Position numbers and translations under genes: made by a program. A stretch of DNA of 64,000 bases from Dugong dugon (lineage: Eukaryota > Chordata > Mammalia > Sirenia > Dugongidae): assembly GCA_030035585.1 (NCBI GenBank), contig CM057469.1, positions 116,290,650 through 116,354,649 of the forward strand. The letters run 5' to 3'. Positions 48,832 to 60,840 of the stretch are shown one piece after another (positions within the stretch are counted from its first letter, which is position 1; each line of letters opens with the position of its first letter). The notes below the pieces were generated by a model that was not told where the DNA came from, made no database searches, and saw only the letters and a program-made list of their open reading frames with translations.

Positions 48832-49172
48832 TGACAGGGAACTGCCTGAAACTCAAGCCTGATTCAGAAGAGGATGTGGAATGAGGAATATCATTGCTGA
48901 AGTAAGATGGATCTTGGATGAAAGCAGAGAATACCAGAAAGATGTTTACCTGTGTTTTATTGACTATGCAAAGGCATTCGACTGTGTGGATCATAACAAA
49001 TTATGGATAACATTGAGAAGAATTAGAATTCCAGAATACTTAATTGTGCTTATAAGGAACCTGTACTTAGACCAAGAGACAGTTCTTCAAACAAAACAAG
49101 GGGATACAGTACGGTTCAAATTCAGGAAAGATGTGCATCAGAGTTCTATCCTTTCATCATACTTATTCAATG
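48832..49172 (+). pseudogene. RTE-clade LINE fragment (RT core)
   Basis: ORF 48881-49216 contains DVYLCFIDYAKAFDCVDHNK and IRIPEYLIVLIRNLYLDQE, the RT of RTE LINEs. It is equivalent to 20450-20636. Both ends are truncated and it abuts the ERVL pol remnant. Confidence 0.85.
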
Positions 49173-49227
49173 GTAGGAAAAGCCAAGTGGAAGCCATTAG
49201 AACTGTTACTACCTAAAAAAAAGAGTA

Positions 49228-49881
49228 AACCAAAAGAAATACCACATTCTTAGAGGGACTGCACAGATTACCGCCACCATCAAGGACTTGAAGGATGCAG
49301 GAGTGGTGATTCCCACCACATCCCCATTCAACTCACCTCATTGGCTTGTGCAAAAAAAATGCATAGATCTTGGAAAAATGACAGTGAGTTATCATAAAGT
49401 TAACCAGGTGGTGACTCCACTTGAAACTTCTGTTCCAGATATGATTTTATTGTTTAAGCAAACTAATACATCTCCTGGTACCTGGTATGCAGCTACTCTT
49501 CTGGCCAATGCATTTTTCTCAATTCTGGTTTTGAAGGAACACCAGAAGCAGTTTGCCTTCAGCTGGCAAGGCCAGCAATACACCTTCACTTTCCTAACTA
49601 AGGCTTACATCAACTCTCCAGCCCTATGTCATAATTTAGTCTGCAGGGAACTTAATTGTTTTTCCCTTCCACAAGACATCACACTGGTACATTACATTGA
49701 TGACACTATGCTGACTGGACCTGATGAGGAAGAAGTGTCAATGACTCTGTTCTTATTTGTCAAACGTTTGCATCCTAGAGGGTGTGAAATTAATCCCACA
49801 AAAATTCGGGAATCTTCAACCTCGGTAAAATTGCTGGTGTCCAGTGATGTGGGGCATGTTGAGACATTCCTTCCAAAGTAA
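49228..49881 (+). pseudogene. ERVL reverse transcriptase remnant
   Basis: The 197-codon ORF at 49288-49881 (upstream codons before a stop continue the similarity) holds SPGTWYAATLLANAFFSILV, KQFAFSWQGQQYTFTFL and the catalytic YIDD box in HYIDDTML. The first catalytic-Asp region (usually AxDLANAFF) reads ATLLANAFF, so an Asp is lost. It is frameshifted after 49881 and non-functional. Confidence 0.9.
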
Positions 49882-49989
49882 AAGATAAGTTGTTGCGTTT
49901 GGCCCCTCCCACAACTTAAAAGGAGGAACAATGCCTGGTGGGCCTTTTTGGGTTTTGAAGGCAGCATATTCCTCATTTGGCTGTGCTAC

Positions 49990-51420
49990 TCTGGCCTGTT
50001 TATCAAGTGACTTGAATAGCTACCAGTTTTGAGTGGGGCTCAGACCAAGAGAAGGCTCTGCAACAGGTTCATGTTGCCATGCAAGCCTCTCTGCCTCTTG
50101 GGACATACGATCTGGCTGATCAAATAGTGTTTGAAAGGTCAGTGACAGATAGAGACGTTGCTTGGAGTCTTTGACCTGCCCATATTGGTGAATCACAGCA
50201 CAGAACCTTAAGATTTTGGAGCAAAGCCCTGCCATCCTCTGCAAATAACTACCCTCCTTTTGAGAAACAGCTTTTGGCTTGTAACTGGGCCTTAGAAGAG
50301 ACTGAATGCTTAACCATGGACCACCAAGTCACCATGCGGCCTGAGCTGCCCATCATGAACTGGGTGTTGTCTGACCCACGGAGTCATAAAGTCTGATGTG
50401 CACAGCAGCAGTTCATCAGTAAATGGAAGTGGTATATATGAGATCAGGCCTGAGCAGGACCTGAAAGCACATGTAAGTTGCATGAGAAAGTGGCCCAAAT
50501 GTCCATAGTTTCCATTCCTGTCACATTACCTCCATCTCCCACTCAGCATCTATGGCCTTATGAAGAGTTCTTTATAATCAATTGAGTGAGGAAGAGAAAA
50601 CTTGTGCCTGGTTTACAGATGGTTCTAGTGTGATACGCAGGCCCCCTTCAAAAGTGGACAGTGGCAGCAGTACAGCCTCTTTCTGGGACCTCCCTGAAGG
50701 ACATGTGTTATGGATTAAATTAAATCATGTCCCCCAAAAATGTGTATCAACTTGACTAGTCCATGATTCCCAGTATTTTGTAGTTGTCCATCATATTTGT
50801 AATCTGATGTGATTTTCCCATGTATTGTAAACACTACCTCTCTGATGTTACTGAGGCAAGGTAAGAGGCAGTTATGTTAATGAGGCAAGACTCAATCTGC
50901 AGGATTATGTTGTATGTTGAATCAATCTCTTTTGAGATATAAAAGAAATAATCAAGCAGAGAGGAGAGGGATCTCATACCACCAAGAAAGAAACACCAGG
51001 AGCAGAGCATGTCCTTTGGGCCTGGGGTCCTTGCACTGACAAGCTCCAAGACCAGGGAATGATTGATGATAAGGACATTCCCCCATAGCTGACAGAGAAA
51101 GAAAGCCCTCTCCTAGAGTTGGCCCCCTGAATTCCAACTTCTAGCCTCCTGAACTGTGAGAGAATAAATTTCTCTTTGTTAAAGCCATCCACTAGTGGTA
51201 TTTCTGTATTAGCAGCACTAGATTCCTAAGACAACAGTGGTGAAGGGAAATCCTCCTGATAGGCACCTGGTTGTTCACTTTGCTTGGAATCAGAAATGTC
51301 TAGATGTACAACTGTATCTTGATTCATGGTCTGTGGCCAATGGTTTGGCTGAGCGGTCAGATACTTGGAAGGAACATGATTGGAAAATTGGTGACAAGAA
51401 GGTATGGGGAAGAGGTATGT
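49990..51420 (+). pseudogene. ERVL RNase H remnant, split by an LTR
   Basis: Broken frames before 50705 include a connection domain and NYPPF-like text near 50250 (PSSANNYPPFEKQLLACNWA). After the LTR, 51237-51602 continues with LDSWSVANGLAERSDTWKEH and ASHMNAHQRV, where the RNase H-type Asp and His are visible. The same region is uninterrupted in the minus-strand copy at 38.1-38.3 kb. Confidence 0.8.
50706..51233 (+). mobile_element. Solo LTR, MaLR-like family A, inside ERVL pol
   Basis: It starts TGTTATGGATTAAATTAAAT and ends GATTCCTAAGACA. Flanks are acatg (left) and acagt (right), only partly alike. Family A copies also lie at 31894 and 62599. Confidence 0.85.
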
Positions 51421-51559
51421 GGATAGACTTCTCTGAATGGACCAAAGAAGTGAAGACATTTGCATCTCACATGAATGCTCACCAAAGGGTGACCTCAGCA
51501 GAGGAGGATAGTAACAATCAAGTGAATAGAAAATTAATAATAAGAGTTTTGGGAGAAAC

Positions 51560-52131
51560 TAGTTATTCTCTTTCCCCAGCCACACCTATCATTAACCAAT
51601 GAACTCATGAACAAAGTGGGCATGGTGGCAGGGATGGATTGAGGCTATGCATGGGCTCAGCAACATGGACTTCCACTCACCAAGGCTGACTTGACTACAG
51701 CCACTGCTAAGTGCCCAGTCTGCCAGAAACAGAGACCATCATTGAGTTCCCAGTATGGCAACATTCCTCGAGGTGATCAGCCAGCAACCTCGTGGCAGGT
51801 TGATTACATTGGACCGCCTCCATCATGGAAAGGGCAACATTTTGTACTTACTGGAATAGACATTAACTCTGGATATGGATTTGCCTTCCCTTCTCACAAT
51901 GCTTCTACCAAAACTACCATCCATGGACTTACAGAAAGTTTTATCCATCATCATGGTATCCCATACACCGTCACCTCGGATCAAGGGACACACTTCACAG
52001 CAAATGAAGTGCGGCAATGGGCCCATGCTAATGGAATTCACTGGTCTTACCACGTTCCTTATCATCCTGAAGCAGCTGGATTGATAGAGCGATGGAATGG
52101 TCTTTTAAAGACACAATTACACCCCAGCTAG
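51560..52131 (+). pseudogene. ERVL integrase remnant with intact DD35E triad
   Basis: ORF 51691-52131 (146 codons) begins with the second half of the zinc finger (KCPVCQ). It has Asp38 in WQVDYIGPP, Asp97 in TSDQGTHF and Glu133 in AGLIERWNG. Asp97 and Glu133 are 35 residues apart, the classic DD35E spacing. The upstream His pair of the finger is in a broken frame, so no complete integrase exists. Confidence 0.88.
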
Positions 52132-52284
52132 GTGACAATACCTGGTAGGCTTGGGGCAGTGTTTTCCAGGAGGTAGTATATGCTCTAAGGAGGAATGCTC
52201 TTACCAGCAAACACAACAAGGATTCCATTGAACAGGAAGTTAAGAATGCCACCTGGCTACTTTGGGCTCCACCTGCCTCTGGAT

Positions 52285-52475
52285 CAACAGGCAAAGAATG
52301 GAGTTACTGTTTGAGCTGGTGTGAATGATCCTGATTATCAAGGGAAAATCAGACTGATATTATATAATGGAGGTAAAGAAAAGTATGTCTGGAATACAGG
52401 AGATTTCTTAGAACATGTCTTAGTACTACCATGTCATGTGATCAAAGTCAATGGAAAACTGCAGTAACTCAATTC
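52285..52475 (+). pseudogene. ERVL dUTPase-like remnant
   Basis: The frame carries GVNDPDYQGKIRLILYNGGK and EKYVWNTGDFLEHVLVLPC, preceded by a stop. It parallels the dUTPase remnant at 36771-37076 and follows integrase. Confidence 0.75.
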
Positions 52476-52875
52476 TGACATGACTACTAATGGCCCAGAC
52501 CCTTCATTAATGAAAGTCTGAGTCACCCCACAAGGCAAAGACCCACAACCAGTTGAGGTTCTTGCTGAGGGCAAAGTAAATACAGAATCAGTGGTTGAAG
52601 AGGGTAGTTCTAAATACCAATTATGACCAGATGACCAGTTGCAGAAAAGAGGGGTATAACTGTTAAGTGCATTTCTTCCTTGTATGTGTGCATCAAATAT
52701 TTTTGTTTTCTTCACTTATGAAATATGAGATATAAATGGGGCTAGTGTGTTTTCCATTGTATGCATGTTGGTTGTATTATGTTAGGTACAAATATGACTT
52801 TGTAATTGACTTTATTTAGAGATTGTGTATGGTTTAAGTAAACGTGCACAAGTGCAAATTTGACTAGGGGTGACT

Positions 52876-53523
52876 ATGATAGCTAATGTAATGTGTCAAC
52901 TTGACTGGGCCATGATTCTTGGTGGTTTTGCAATTATGTAATGATGTAATTTGGCAGATATTGTACTGACTGGTCTTCCATAATGTAATAGCCTCCGTAA
53001 TGAGATCAGATATAATGTAATCACCTCCATGACGAGATCTGCTATGAGCAGCCAATGAGTTGTAAGGGGACTTTCCTCGGGAGTGTGGCCTGCGTTCAAT
53101 ATACACGGACTTTCTGGCAAAGCTTACTGGCTTTTGCTCACTCTGGATCCTGCCATCTGGCTTATCATTATCTGACACCCAGTTCTTGAGACTTCAGCCA
53201 GAGCTTGCCATATTGCCTGCCCATCATGGATTCATCAGCCTCTCCAGCCCATGAGCTAGCAGCCTGTCATCTAACCTGCTGATCTTGGGTTTCTCAGCCC
53301 TTGTAACTATGTGCAGCAGGAGAAGCTTCCAGACTGATGCCTCACCCATGGACTTGGGACTTGCCAGCCTCTACAAAAGCATGAGCCATTTTCTTGAGAT
53401 AAATGTTTATCCCTCTGTTTCTCTGTGTGTGTATATATACATATATATGTGTATATATATATATGCATATATATACATATATATAATGCTTCACAGATTT
53501 TACTTCTCTACGCAACTCAGCAA
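52876..53523 (+). mobile_element. ERVL-type 3' LTR
   Basis: It starts near tgatagctaatgtaatgtgt and cttgactgggccatgattct. It ends tctctacgcaactcagc. It carries a TA/CA microsatellite at 53424-53487. Its start is slightly decayed. Confidence 0.8.
53424..53487. repeat. TA/TG-rich microsatellite
   Basis: Alternating tatata/tgtgta units. They create a spurious YIHIYVYIYI-type ORF. Confidence 0.95.
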
Positions 53524-54420
53524 AGGATTTCTCTGCTGGGGCTGAGTATACTACCTTCCATACAAAATCAGGGTTTTATTAGCAAAAACAAAAAAAAGAA
53601 TAGATGTTGTCTAGGCAATCAACATTGTCTACACTTAGAGGCATAGTTAAGTTCCTGAGATAATGACCACATCCTTTTCCTCAGTTGGATGAGCAGACCT
53701 CTGCAGGCTCCTGTTTCTCTGTTGCTATCTGTCACTGACTTTACTATTTCATCTGGCCTTCAGGAGACAAAATCTTTTTTATGATTTGCAGACTTGGAAA
53801 CATCTAGAGAAGAAAGTTCAATGAATTGGGACCATATTTCCTAACATCCCTGAATGTAATTTCATGATTCACCCCTTTTAGCTTTAACAGAGTTCTCTCC
53901 TCTCCATCTCCAAACCTCTCACCATCAAGCTACTTTTATCCATTCTTCCTAAGTAGCTTTTAAACCCCATCTCCAGAAGGCTGTTGCCTATCAACTATAT
54001 AGGTCTCTGTTAAAATGTATGTGTACTTTTGGCATTTGGATTTATTTATGGATTTCTTTCTCATGTCTAAGGAGGTCCCCAAACCTCTTTCCTTGTAATA
54101 TTCATTTCATAAACTGATCATAGATTTTTTTTTTTGGTTTGTTTTTATTTTGTTTTGTTTTTGAATGTGAGTTTTAGAAATAATATTTCCATGGTTAAAT
54201 GCGAGAAACTCTGGGTTATACAAAGTTAGGCAGGTTTCTTTACCGCAGGGCTTTCTGAAGTCTTTATATGCAGGAGTTTTATGAAAATAAAAGAAAGTAC
54301 ATAATAGAGTTTGCAGGTCATCGAGTATTTGATCACAGGTTTGTGTGTGTGCGCCTGTGTTTCTCTCTCTGGGAGAAATGTCTATTGATAGATCACAAGG
54401 CTAATACACTTTTAATTCTA
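53524..54420. other. Unique sequence, no gene recognised
   Basis: No convincing ORF, RNA gene or repeat family was seen. Confidence 0.4.
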
Positions 54421-54428
54421 GTCTAAAG

Positions 54429-54676
54429 CAATGTTTTTCAAAGCATAGTTTGTAACTTTTTGGTGTTTCAAATTATTAAATCAATTTAGTGAGTGATAAC
54501 ATATTTTTCTTAAATGAAAAGAGAATAGAATAGAAATTATCATGATGTATTTCACAGTTACAATGAATAATGTTTTGTAAGATTTTTATTTCAGTTATAT
54601 ACGTATGTATTAAGGGTGCTGAGACACAAAATATATACGTTATTGTTGATTGCAGTCAAAGCTTTGAATGCCACTG
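54429..54676. mobile_element. Short hAT-like element with 8-bp duplication
   Basis: The exact repeat gtctaaag is at 54421-54428 and 54677-54684. The ends CAATGTTTTTCAAAGC and (reverse complement of the other end) CAGTGGCATTCAAAGC form imperfect terminal repeats. At 248 nt and non-coding, it is a non-autonomous element. Confidence 0.8.
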
Positions 54677-54939
54677 GTCTAAAGCATATGCAACTCAGGT
54701 AACTGTGGGAAGATCAAACTTCCACTAGGGGAAGAGTTGGACAAGCACAGAATACAGCACTAAGGAAAATTAGAAACACAAGCCAGCTGGTTCCAAGAAT
54801 AGAGGCAGTCAGAAAAAAAATACTTCATAAAAAAAAGTTTAATCTACTCCAGTATCCTCTAACAGCAAATACCAGATTTCAGGGAACTGAGGGAACACAT
54901 CTCACAAGTGAAAATTCACAGTATCTGAATCCACAAAAA

Positions 54940-55105
54940 AAAACAAAGCTGTTGCCATCAAGTCAATTTGGACTCATAGCAACCCTATAGGACAGAGTAG
55001 AACTGCCCTATAGGGTTTGCAAAGAGTAGCTGGTGGATTCAAACAGCTGACCTTTTGGATAGCAGCCAAGCTCTTAACCACTGTGCAACCAGGGCTCCGT
55101 GGCAA
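54940..55105 (-). mobile_element. AfroSINE, short form
   Basis: It shows gctgttgccatcaagtcaat, agaactgccctatagggttt, then agctggtggattcaaacagc and a tail gtgcaaccagggctcc. The centre is missing. Confidence 0.85.
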
Positions 55106-55134
55106 CACTAGGGCTCCAAGTATCTGAACAATCA

Positions 55135-55335
55135 GTACCATTACCAGGTGCCTCCCAGTAGATTCACTCATGGCAACTTCACACATATCAGAGTAAAACT
55201 GTGCTCCATAGGGTTTTCAATAGGTAATTTTTTTTTCAGAAGTAGATTGCCAGGCCTTTCTTCCAAAGCACCTCTGGGTGAACTTGAACCTTTAACCTTT
55301 CAGTTAGTAGTTTACGTTTTATCTGAACAAGAGGG
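55135..55335 (-). mobile_element. AfroSINE, third class
   Basis: It shows cagagtaaaactgtgctccat, tttcaataggtaatttt, gccaggcctttcttccaaag and aacctttcagttagtagt. The head is truncated. Confidence 0.75.
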
Positions 55336-55904
55336 ATCAAAATTGGGTAGTTCAGTCATGTCTGAGTTAACTAGATTCAGGAGTGTGTGTTGTTGAATGC
55401 TATATGCAGAAATAAGTCAGAGAGTTCTAGAACAGGAAGGTTCTTTACACTTTCAGAAAGTATGTATGATGTGAATTCTAAATTTTTTTGGCTACTCAGA
55501 ATGAGGACACTTCCTATGTGTTGAAGGATACCCCTTTGTTGTGATTCCTGATGGGAGGCAGAATCACAGTTTCCACTACAGAAGCAAAGGTGGCAGATAT
55601 CCCTCATCTTCCGGCTCTCTGGAAACTGGGGCCCTGGGATATAGTTTCACCAGGCCAATGGGATGTTCCAGCCAAGGAGTACTGTAAGGAGAAAGAAGCA
55701 GTTAGAGATTATTCATGATGGTTGTGAAACTGAGTGTCCACATGGAACAATGAGGATTCCATGGCTGTAGCTAGTAATCAAATTGTTCATATAACATGAA
55801 CTTGCCTGTGCTTTTAGCCACCAAACTTTCCTGGTTCCTTCTTGTTTTTCAGACCTGGTTCTCCAGACTCCCAATGAATTTTTGATCCATTGAAGAGCCT
55901 TTTT

Positions 55905-56150
55905 ATTTTGTTTTTATTTTACAGCTTTATGCAAGTATATTTGAAGTACAATAAACTGCACATATCTAAAATATACTATTTGATAAGTTTGGAGATCTAC
56001 ATTACCCATAAAATCATTAAAACAGTGTAGATAGTAAACATATCCACCACCAGTAAAAGTTTTCTCCCCACCTTGATCTCCCACACTTTACCTCCCCCAA
56101 CCCTCAAATTCAAGGCAATCACTGATCTGTTTTCTGTCACTATTTAAAAA
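55905..56150 (-). mobile_element. Possible old L1 3' fragment
   Basis: It resembles an antisense old L1 tail (tttatgcaagtatatttgaagt, aataaactgcacatatctaa, and catatccaccaccag). Low certainty. Confidence 0.4.
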
Positions 56151-56154
56151 AAAA

Positions 56155-56353
56155 AAAAAATTGAACCAATTGCAGTCCGGTCAACTCTGACTCACGGAGA
56201 TCCCATGTGTGTAGAGTAGAACTGTTCTCCATAGGATTTCCAATGGCTGATGTTTTGGAAGTATATTTCCAGACCTTTCTTCCAAGAATCCTCTGCGTGG
56301 ATTCAAACCTCCATGCTTTCAGTTATTAGCCTTTGCACTACCCAGGGACTCCT
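56155..56353 (-). mobile_element. AfroSINE, third class
   Basis: It shows ggtcaactctgactcacgg, tttccaatggctgatgttt, cagacctttcttccaagaat and tacccagggactcct. It directly follows an A-rich run. Confidence 0.8.
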
Positions 56354-56978
56354 TATGAAAATACAGACATAACACATTAAGCAAAACAGAAGTTTATTTG
56401 CCTTTCACATAAGATTCTGCACACATGCGTTTTTCATCTTGTTGATGAGACATTTCTAATTGAAGTGTTCTTATCTAGTTGACTGAAGCAGGAACAAGTC
56501 TTGTCTGTATTCCACTCAGTGGGAGGGAAAAGAGGAGCGTTCCAAGCCAAGTAGCTTATCTCTTAATTTAGAAATGACTCAATAGTTGCATGCGTTGCCT
56601 CCTTTCATATTCCAGAGGCTAAATTTAGTCACAAGGCTATGCAACTACAAAGGATGGTGGGAAATGAGATTCCTCACTTGGTGGGCATGAGAACTGCTAA
56701 CATTCGGTTATCGTGGAAGAGAGGGAAAATGGATTTGGGAAGCCCATTACACATCTTATATTGGCAATATTCCTCAGCATTGTCTTACTCTTTTATTTTA
56801 CATTTTTTTCAACAGATTTTTTCATCACTTTTCTTGGTGTTGGCTAGCTTTTTATTTAGTCCCAATTATAGGTCTCCAGCTCATCCTTTAATTTAGACCC
56901 TAAATTCAAATATTCACTTGCCTTTTGTTTGACTTCTTCAGGCACCTTAGTCATCCTAGGTGCATCTAGCACCTAAAA

Positions 56979-57191
56979 CAGTGGTTTTCATGGGGAGCAA
57001 TTTTGCCAAACTAAAGACATCTGGAAATGTCTGGGGATATGTTTGGTTATCACACTAGAGGTGATGTTACTGGCATCTAGTGGGTAGAAGCCAAGGAGGT
57101 TGTTAAACATCCTACAATGCACAAGGATACCCCTTCACAACAAAAATTATCTGCCCTAATATGTCAGTAGTGCTGCTGTTGAGAAACCCTC
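56979..57191. mobile_element. MER20-like hAT element with 8-bp duplication
   Basis: It starts cagtggttttcatggggag, with gacatctggaaatgtctggg, ggcatctagtgggtagaagc and catcctacaatgcacaag. It ends gttgagaaaccctc. Flanks acctaaaa (56971-56978) and acctagaa (57192-57199) match at 7 of 8 positions. Family name by resemblance. Confidence 0.75.
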
Positions 57192-57339
57192 ACCTAGAAC
57201 AAGGTCAATCACTCAGTAAAATGCAATACTTTTTGAGAAAAGGAATGAATGAGTGATTTAGAAGAACATGTACAAAATGTAAAATCAGTAGTCTTCATAA
57301 TAGATAGTAAACCTGAGGGTATTATAATCAGCTATTAAA

Positions 57340-57490
57340 TAATAAAAATGTTTATGAATTATTGAGCATTGTATACATCATCCCAAAAAGTCTGTGAGGT
57401 ATAACACTGCACAGATGAGCAAACCAAGGCTCAGAGAGTTTAAGTAACTTGACTAATACCACACAGCTAGAAGAACTCAAAACTGGAATT
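57340..57490 (+). repeat. MIR-like fragment
   Basis: The segment gcacagatgagcaaaccaag, gctcagagagtttaagtaac, then cacacagctagaagaac follows the MIR order. Confidence 0.65.
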
Positions 57491-58250
57491 TTCCTGGCTT
57501 TTAAAGTATCCCACAACCTCTAGGATGCATCTTACTTCCACTATACACTCAACATTTCTCTTTGAATGCTTGATCTGATAGGAGATGGATTGGACAGGCA
57601 TGCCCTGTCTTTTCGTCTGCTAGTGACCTCCCCAGGCAAGGACAGATTCTTGCCTCATCATTTATGTTCCTCCCCTGAGAAAGCTGCTGTATCATTGATT
57701 TTAGCCTAAATTTTTCAGAAGAGAGAAAAATAAGAAAGTCTTTATTGTAGCTCTGACTTTAGTAAAGTTTTAAGCTTGAATGGAAAATTCTTGAAACTCA
57801 GGTGACTTCCTCCCCAGCTCAGCCCCATTAGGAAACCCAAGCATCCCTCTCTGCTCACCTCTGGAAAACTTCCCTCCTCAGGCCAGTGATAGGGCATCAT
57901 CTACATATTAATTTATCTTGTAAGCGAAGGCCTGCCATCTATCTTATCCTTACTCGAGGACATCCTCTACTCCTCAGAGGCTACTAAAAAAGATCTTCCA
58001 TTTGAAGAAGATGGGAAGGTTTTTCTATGAAAAATGGTCAAGGACCAATGTAACAAAATAGACAAACAGTAATAATGGGTCATGGGATTCACACAGTCCT
58101 AAGAGGATGAAGAGGAACAGGAATGATCTCTTCCTTAATTCTCTTCTGCATATGCCTTCTGTGTACCATCAATTATTCCCTTAAGAGGCTGAAGGGAAGA
58201 CAAGGAAGAACTCTGTAGAAGGGCAGACTGAGGAGTTAGAAAATAAGTCA
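57491..58250. other. Unique sequence, no gene recognised
   Basis: No recognisable feature. Confidence 0.4.
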
Positions 58251-59002
58251 CAGGAGGGCGGACCAAGATGGCTAAGTGAGTGGACTCTCTCATGTGCTTC
58301 CCCAGAAACTAACCCACTGGACAATAAATAAAAACAAGTACAGACTGACATCTGAGGACTCTAGACATCAGCTGAGGTGTTGGAGAGTCAGGGTGAGATC
58401 AGAAGCAGGGGAGAGGAGCGGGGATGGCACAGAAGCTAGGAGAATCTATCTGCTAACATCAGGAGCATTTGCTAATTGCAGCCATTTGGGTACAGGGCTG
58501 GGCAACACCCAAAACAGGGAACACAGAAAGGGAGCTAATGTGAAGAAGCTGTAGCCCAATTTTTTAAGGCAATGCAGACTGGCCTTGGGAGTTTGCTAGC
58601 AGCACTACTGGGAGGGGGCTAAGTGAGATAGTGGCACTGTGAGAGAGTGCTGTTGAATCTCACTGAACCCCGAGATGGCTGGGCACTTGGACTGGGAGAC
58701 TGCAAGGGAAACAGGGCAAGAAGAATACTTTGGACTTCAGATGGCTCCCTGCCCACAGCAGGACAAGACGAAAGAGCCTGCGCAGGGGTGCCAGTGAGGG
58801 GAAGACATAGAGAGCCCCCACCTTTGCCACAGTAAATTGAGCCCTAGGGTTTACATCAGTGTCTGCAACCAGCTAAACATCCCTCCACACACATACATGC
58901 ATATTGAATTCCAGAGTACAAACATTCAGACCTCCTGAATCAGCACTGAAAAAAACCTAAAGATAAAAGTGTCTTCCAGTGGTTCTCAGGAGAAGATACT
59001 AG

Positions 59003-59182
59003 GCCCACTGCTGCTAGGTTGATTCAGACCCTTGGAGACCTTGTGGGGCAGAGTGGAGCTGCTCTGTGGGGTTTCCAAGGCTGTGAACATTTGCAGAGGC
59101 AGTCTGCTACATGTGTCTCCTGCAGAGTCTCAATCTTCTGGTCAGCAGCTGGGCACTTGGCTGCTGTGTCACTAGGCACCCA
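59003..59182 (-). mobile_element. AfroSINE, long form
   Basis: It shows cccactgctgctaggttgat, gctctgtggggtttccaagg, and a middle aacatttgcagaggcagtc. It is GC-richer than other copies and lies in the L1 5' UTR. Confidence 0.75.
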
Positions 59183-59329
59183 AATCAGAAAATTTTCTGA
59201 CAAAAACCAGACTAAAATATTTAAGGTAAAATAATAATAAACAATATCAAAATGACCAAAGTTCAAAAAAATTAATAAAACACATAAAATCACAAGAGTA
59301 GAGGGACCAATCAAAAGTGAAACATGAAG

Positions 59330-60840
59330 AAGAGAAAATTTCTCCTATGGAGGCCAGACTAATGAAATGAACTGAAAATTTTCAGATTATGGTGCTAAAT
59401 ATGTTTAAAGAAAGCAAAAAATATGCAGAAAACAAACTAGCAGAGATCAAGAAACAAATGGAAGGACAAAATGAGAAACTCAACAAGGAAATTGAAAACA
59501 TCGACAAAAAAAAGAGTGAGAACTACTGAAACTGAAGAATAAAGCAACTGAATTAGAAAAAACAAGAAAAACACTCAACAACAGAGCTGAAGAAAAAATA
59601 TAGAATAAATACACTAGAAGACAAAATAACTGAAATGTCTTAGGCTGGGTTCTCTAGAGAAGCAAAACCAGTAAAGGGTAAAAATATGTATATATAGAGA
59701 GGTTTATATTAAGGAAATGACTCACACAGTTGTGGAGGCTGGAACATCCTAAGTCTGTGGGTTAGGTTGGAGGCTTCTCCTGATTCACATAGCCACAGGG
59801 GCTGATGACCCCAAGATTGGCAAGTCGGACAGCAGGGCTCTGGCTCACAGGCTGCAAAGACCAACAAATCCTAAGATCAGCAGGCAAGATGGCAGGTAAG
59901 CTGCTAGCTCAAGTCCCAAGAACTGGAGGTCAGAGAAACTGCAGCCAGCTGCAGGATTCAGAGTGAGCAATAGGCCATAAGCCCTTCTGGAAAGTCCAAC
60001 TATATTGGACGCAGGCCACACCCCGAAGGAAACTCCCCTTCAACTGATGGGCTACTCACAGCAGATCCCATCATAGAGGTGATCACATTATATCATATCT
60101 CATCATGGAGGTGATCACATCATCATACGACTGCCAAACTACTTCATAACTGCCAAACCACTGAGAATCATGGCTTAGCCAAGTTGACACACAACCTTAA
60201 AGATCACACTAAGCCTATCAATCTCAAGAAAAAAGAACAAAGAAAAGTGAATAAACCCAAATTGGAAATATTAGATTCAATTAAGACATCTAACGTTAGA
60301 ATTATTGGAATTCCAGAGCACCATGACAACAATAAAGGCATACAAATAATTTTCCAGGAGATAATCAGGGAGAATTTCCCAGACCTGAACATAGAACCAA
60401 GCCTGCAAATAGAGGAAGCTACATGAACCCCAATTAGAAGAAACAAAAAATTCAACTCCAGGTCACATCCTAATAAAGTTCTTAAATATAAAAGATAAAA
60501 GAAGAGACTTCTGAAAGGAATACAAGAAAAACACAATACAACATACCAAGGAGTTTCAAAAGGTTCAGAGTAGATTTCTCCCCAGAAACTTTAGAAGCCA
60601 GATGACTGTGGAGAAAAGTATGTAAAATAGTGAATGAAAATGATTGCAAACAAAGAATTCTTTACCCAGAAATGCTGCTTTTCAAAAATGAAGGAGGAAA
60701 TAAAGACATTCCCAAGCAAACAGAAGTCCTGGGAATTTGCCACTACCAGACAAGATTTGCATTTATTAGTCAAGGGTAGTACTCCCAATGGAAAGGCAAG
60801 AGCATTAAATAAATACTTGTATCAGTACATAGGGTAAATA
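59330..60840 (+). pseudogene. L1 ORF1 remnant, split by an LTR
   Basis: A coiled-coil part (59400-59630: gagatcaagaaacaaatgg and similar) precedes an inserted LTR. The C-terminal part includes 60184-60426 (NVRIIGIPEHHDNNKG) and 60634-60837 (KMKEEIKTFPSKQKSWEFAT). Stops and frameshifts are common. Confidence 0.8.
59636..60208 (-). mobile_element. ERVL-type LTR inside L1 ORF1
   Basis: It starts tgtcttaggctgggttctct and ends agttgacacacaaccttaa and agatcaca. It is the same family as the LTR at 41715. A clear target duplication was not found. Confidence 0.85.

Larger units (their letters stand above)
49180..53523 (+). mobile_element. ERVL-type provirus remnant, 5'-truncated
   Basis: In order: RT, RNase H, integrase, dUTPase and a 3' LTR. 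The 5' LTR, gag and protease are missing. An LTR of a different family (50706-51233) splits RNase H. The RT start abuts an RTE piece. Confidence 0.88.

Noticed and set aside
51691..52131. Domesticated integrase gene
   Set aside because: The catalytic triad is intact, but there is no promoter, the zinc finger is broken upstream, and all neighbouring domains are decayed. More likely a chance-surviving ORF.
48108..53523. A complete provirus with the LTR at 48108 as 5' LTR
   Set aside because: That LTR has its own likely 5-bp duplication (ctgac/ctgag), no primer-binding site follows, and an RTE fragment lies between it and pol.
53285..53646. Tyr/Ile-rich + strand ORFs
   Set aside because: A product of the TA/TG microsatellite inside the LTR.
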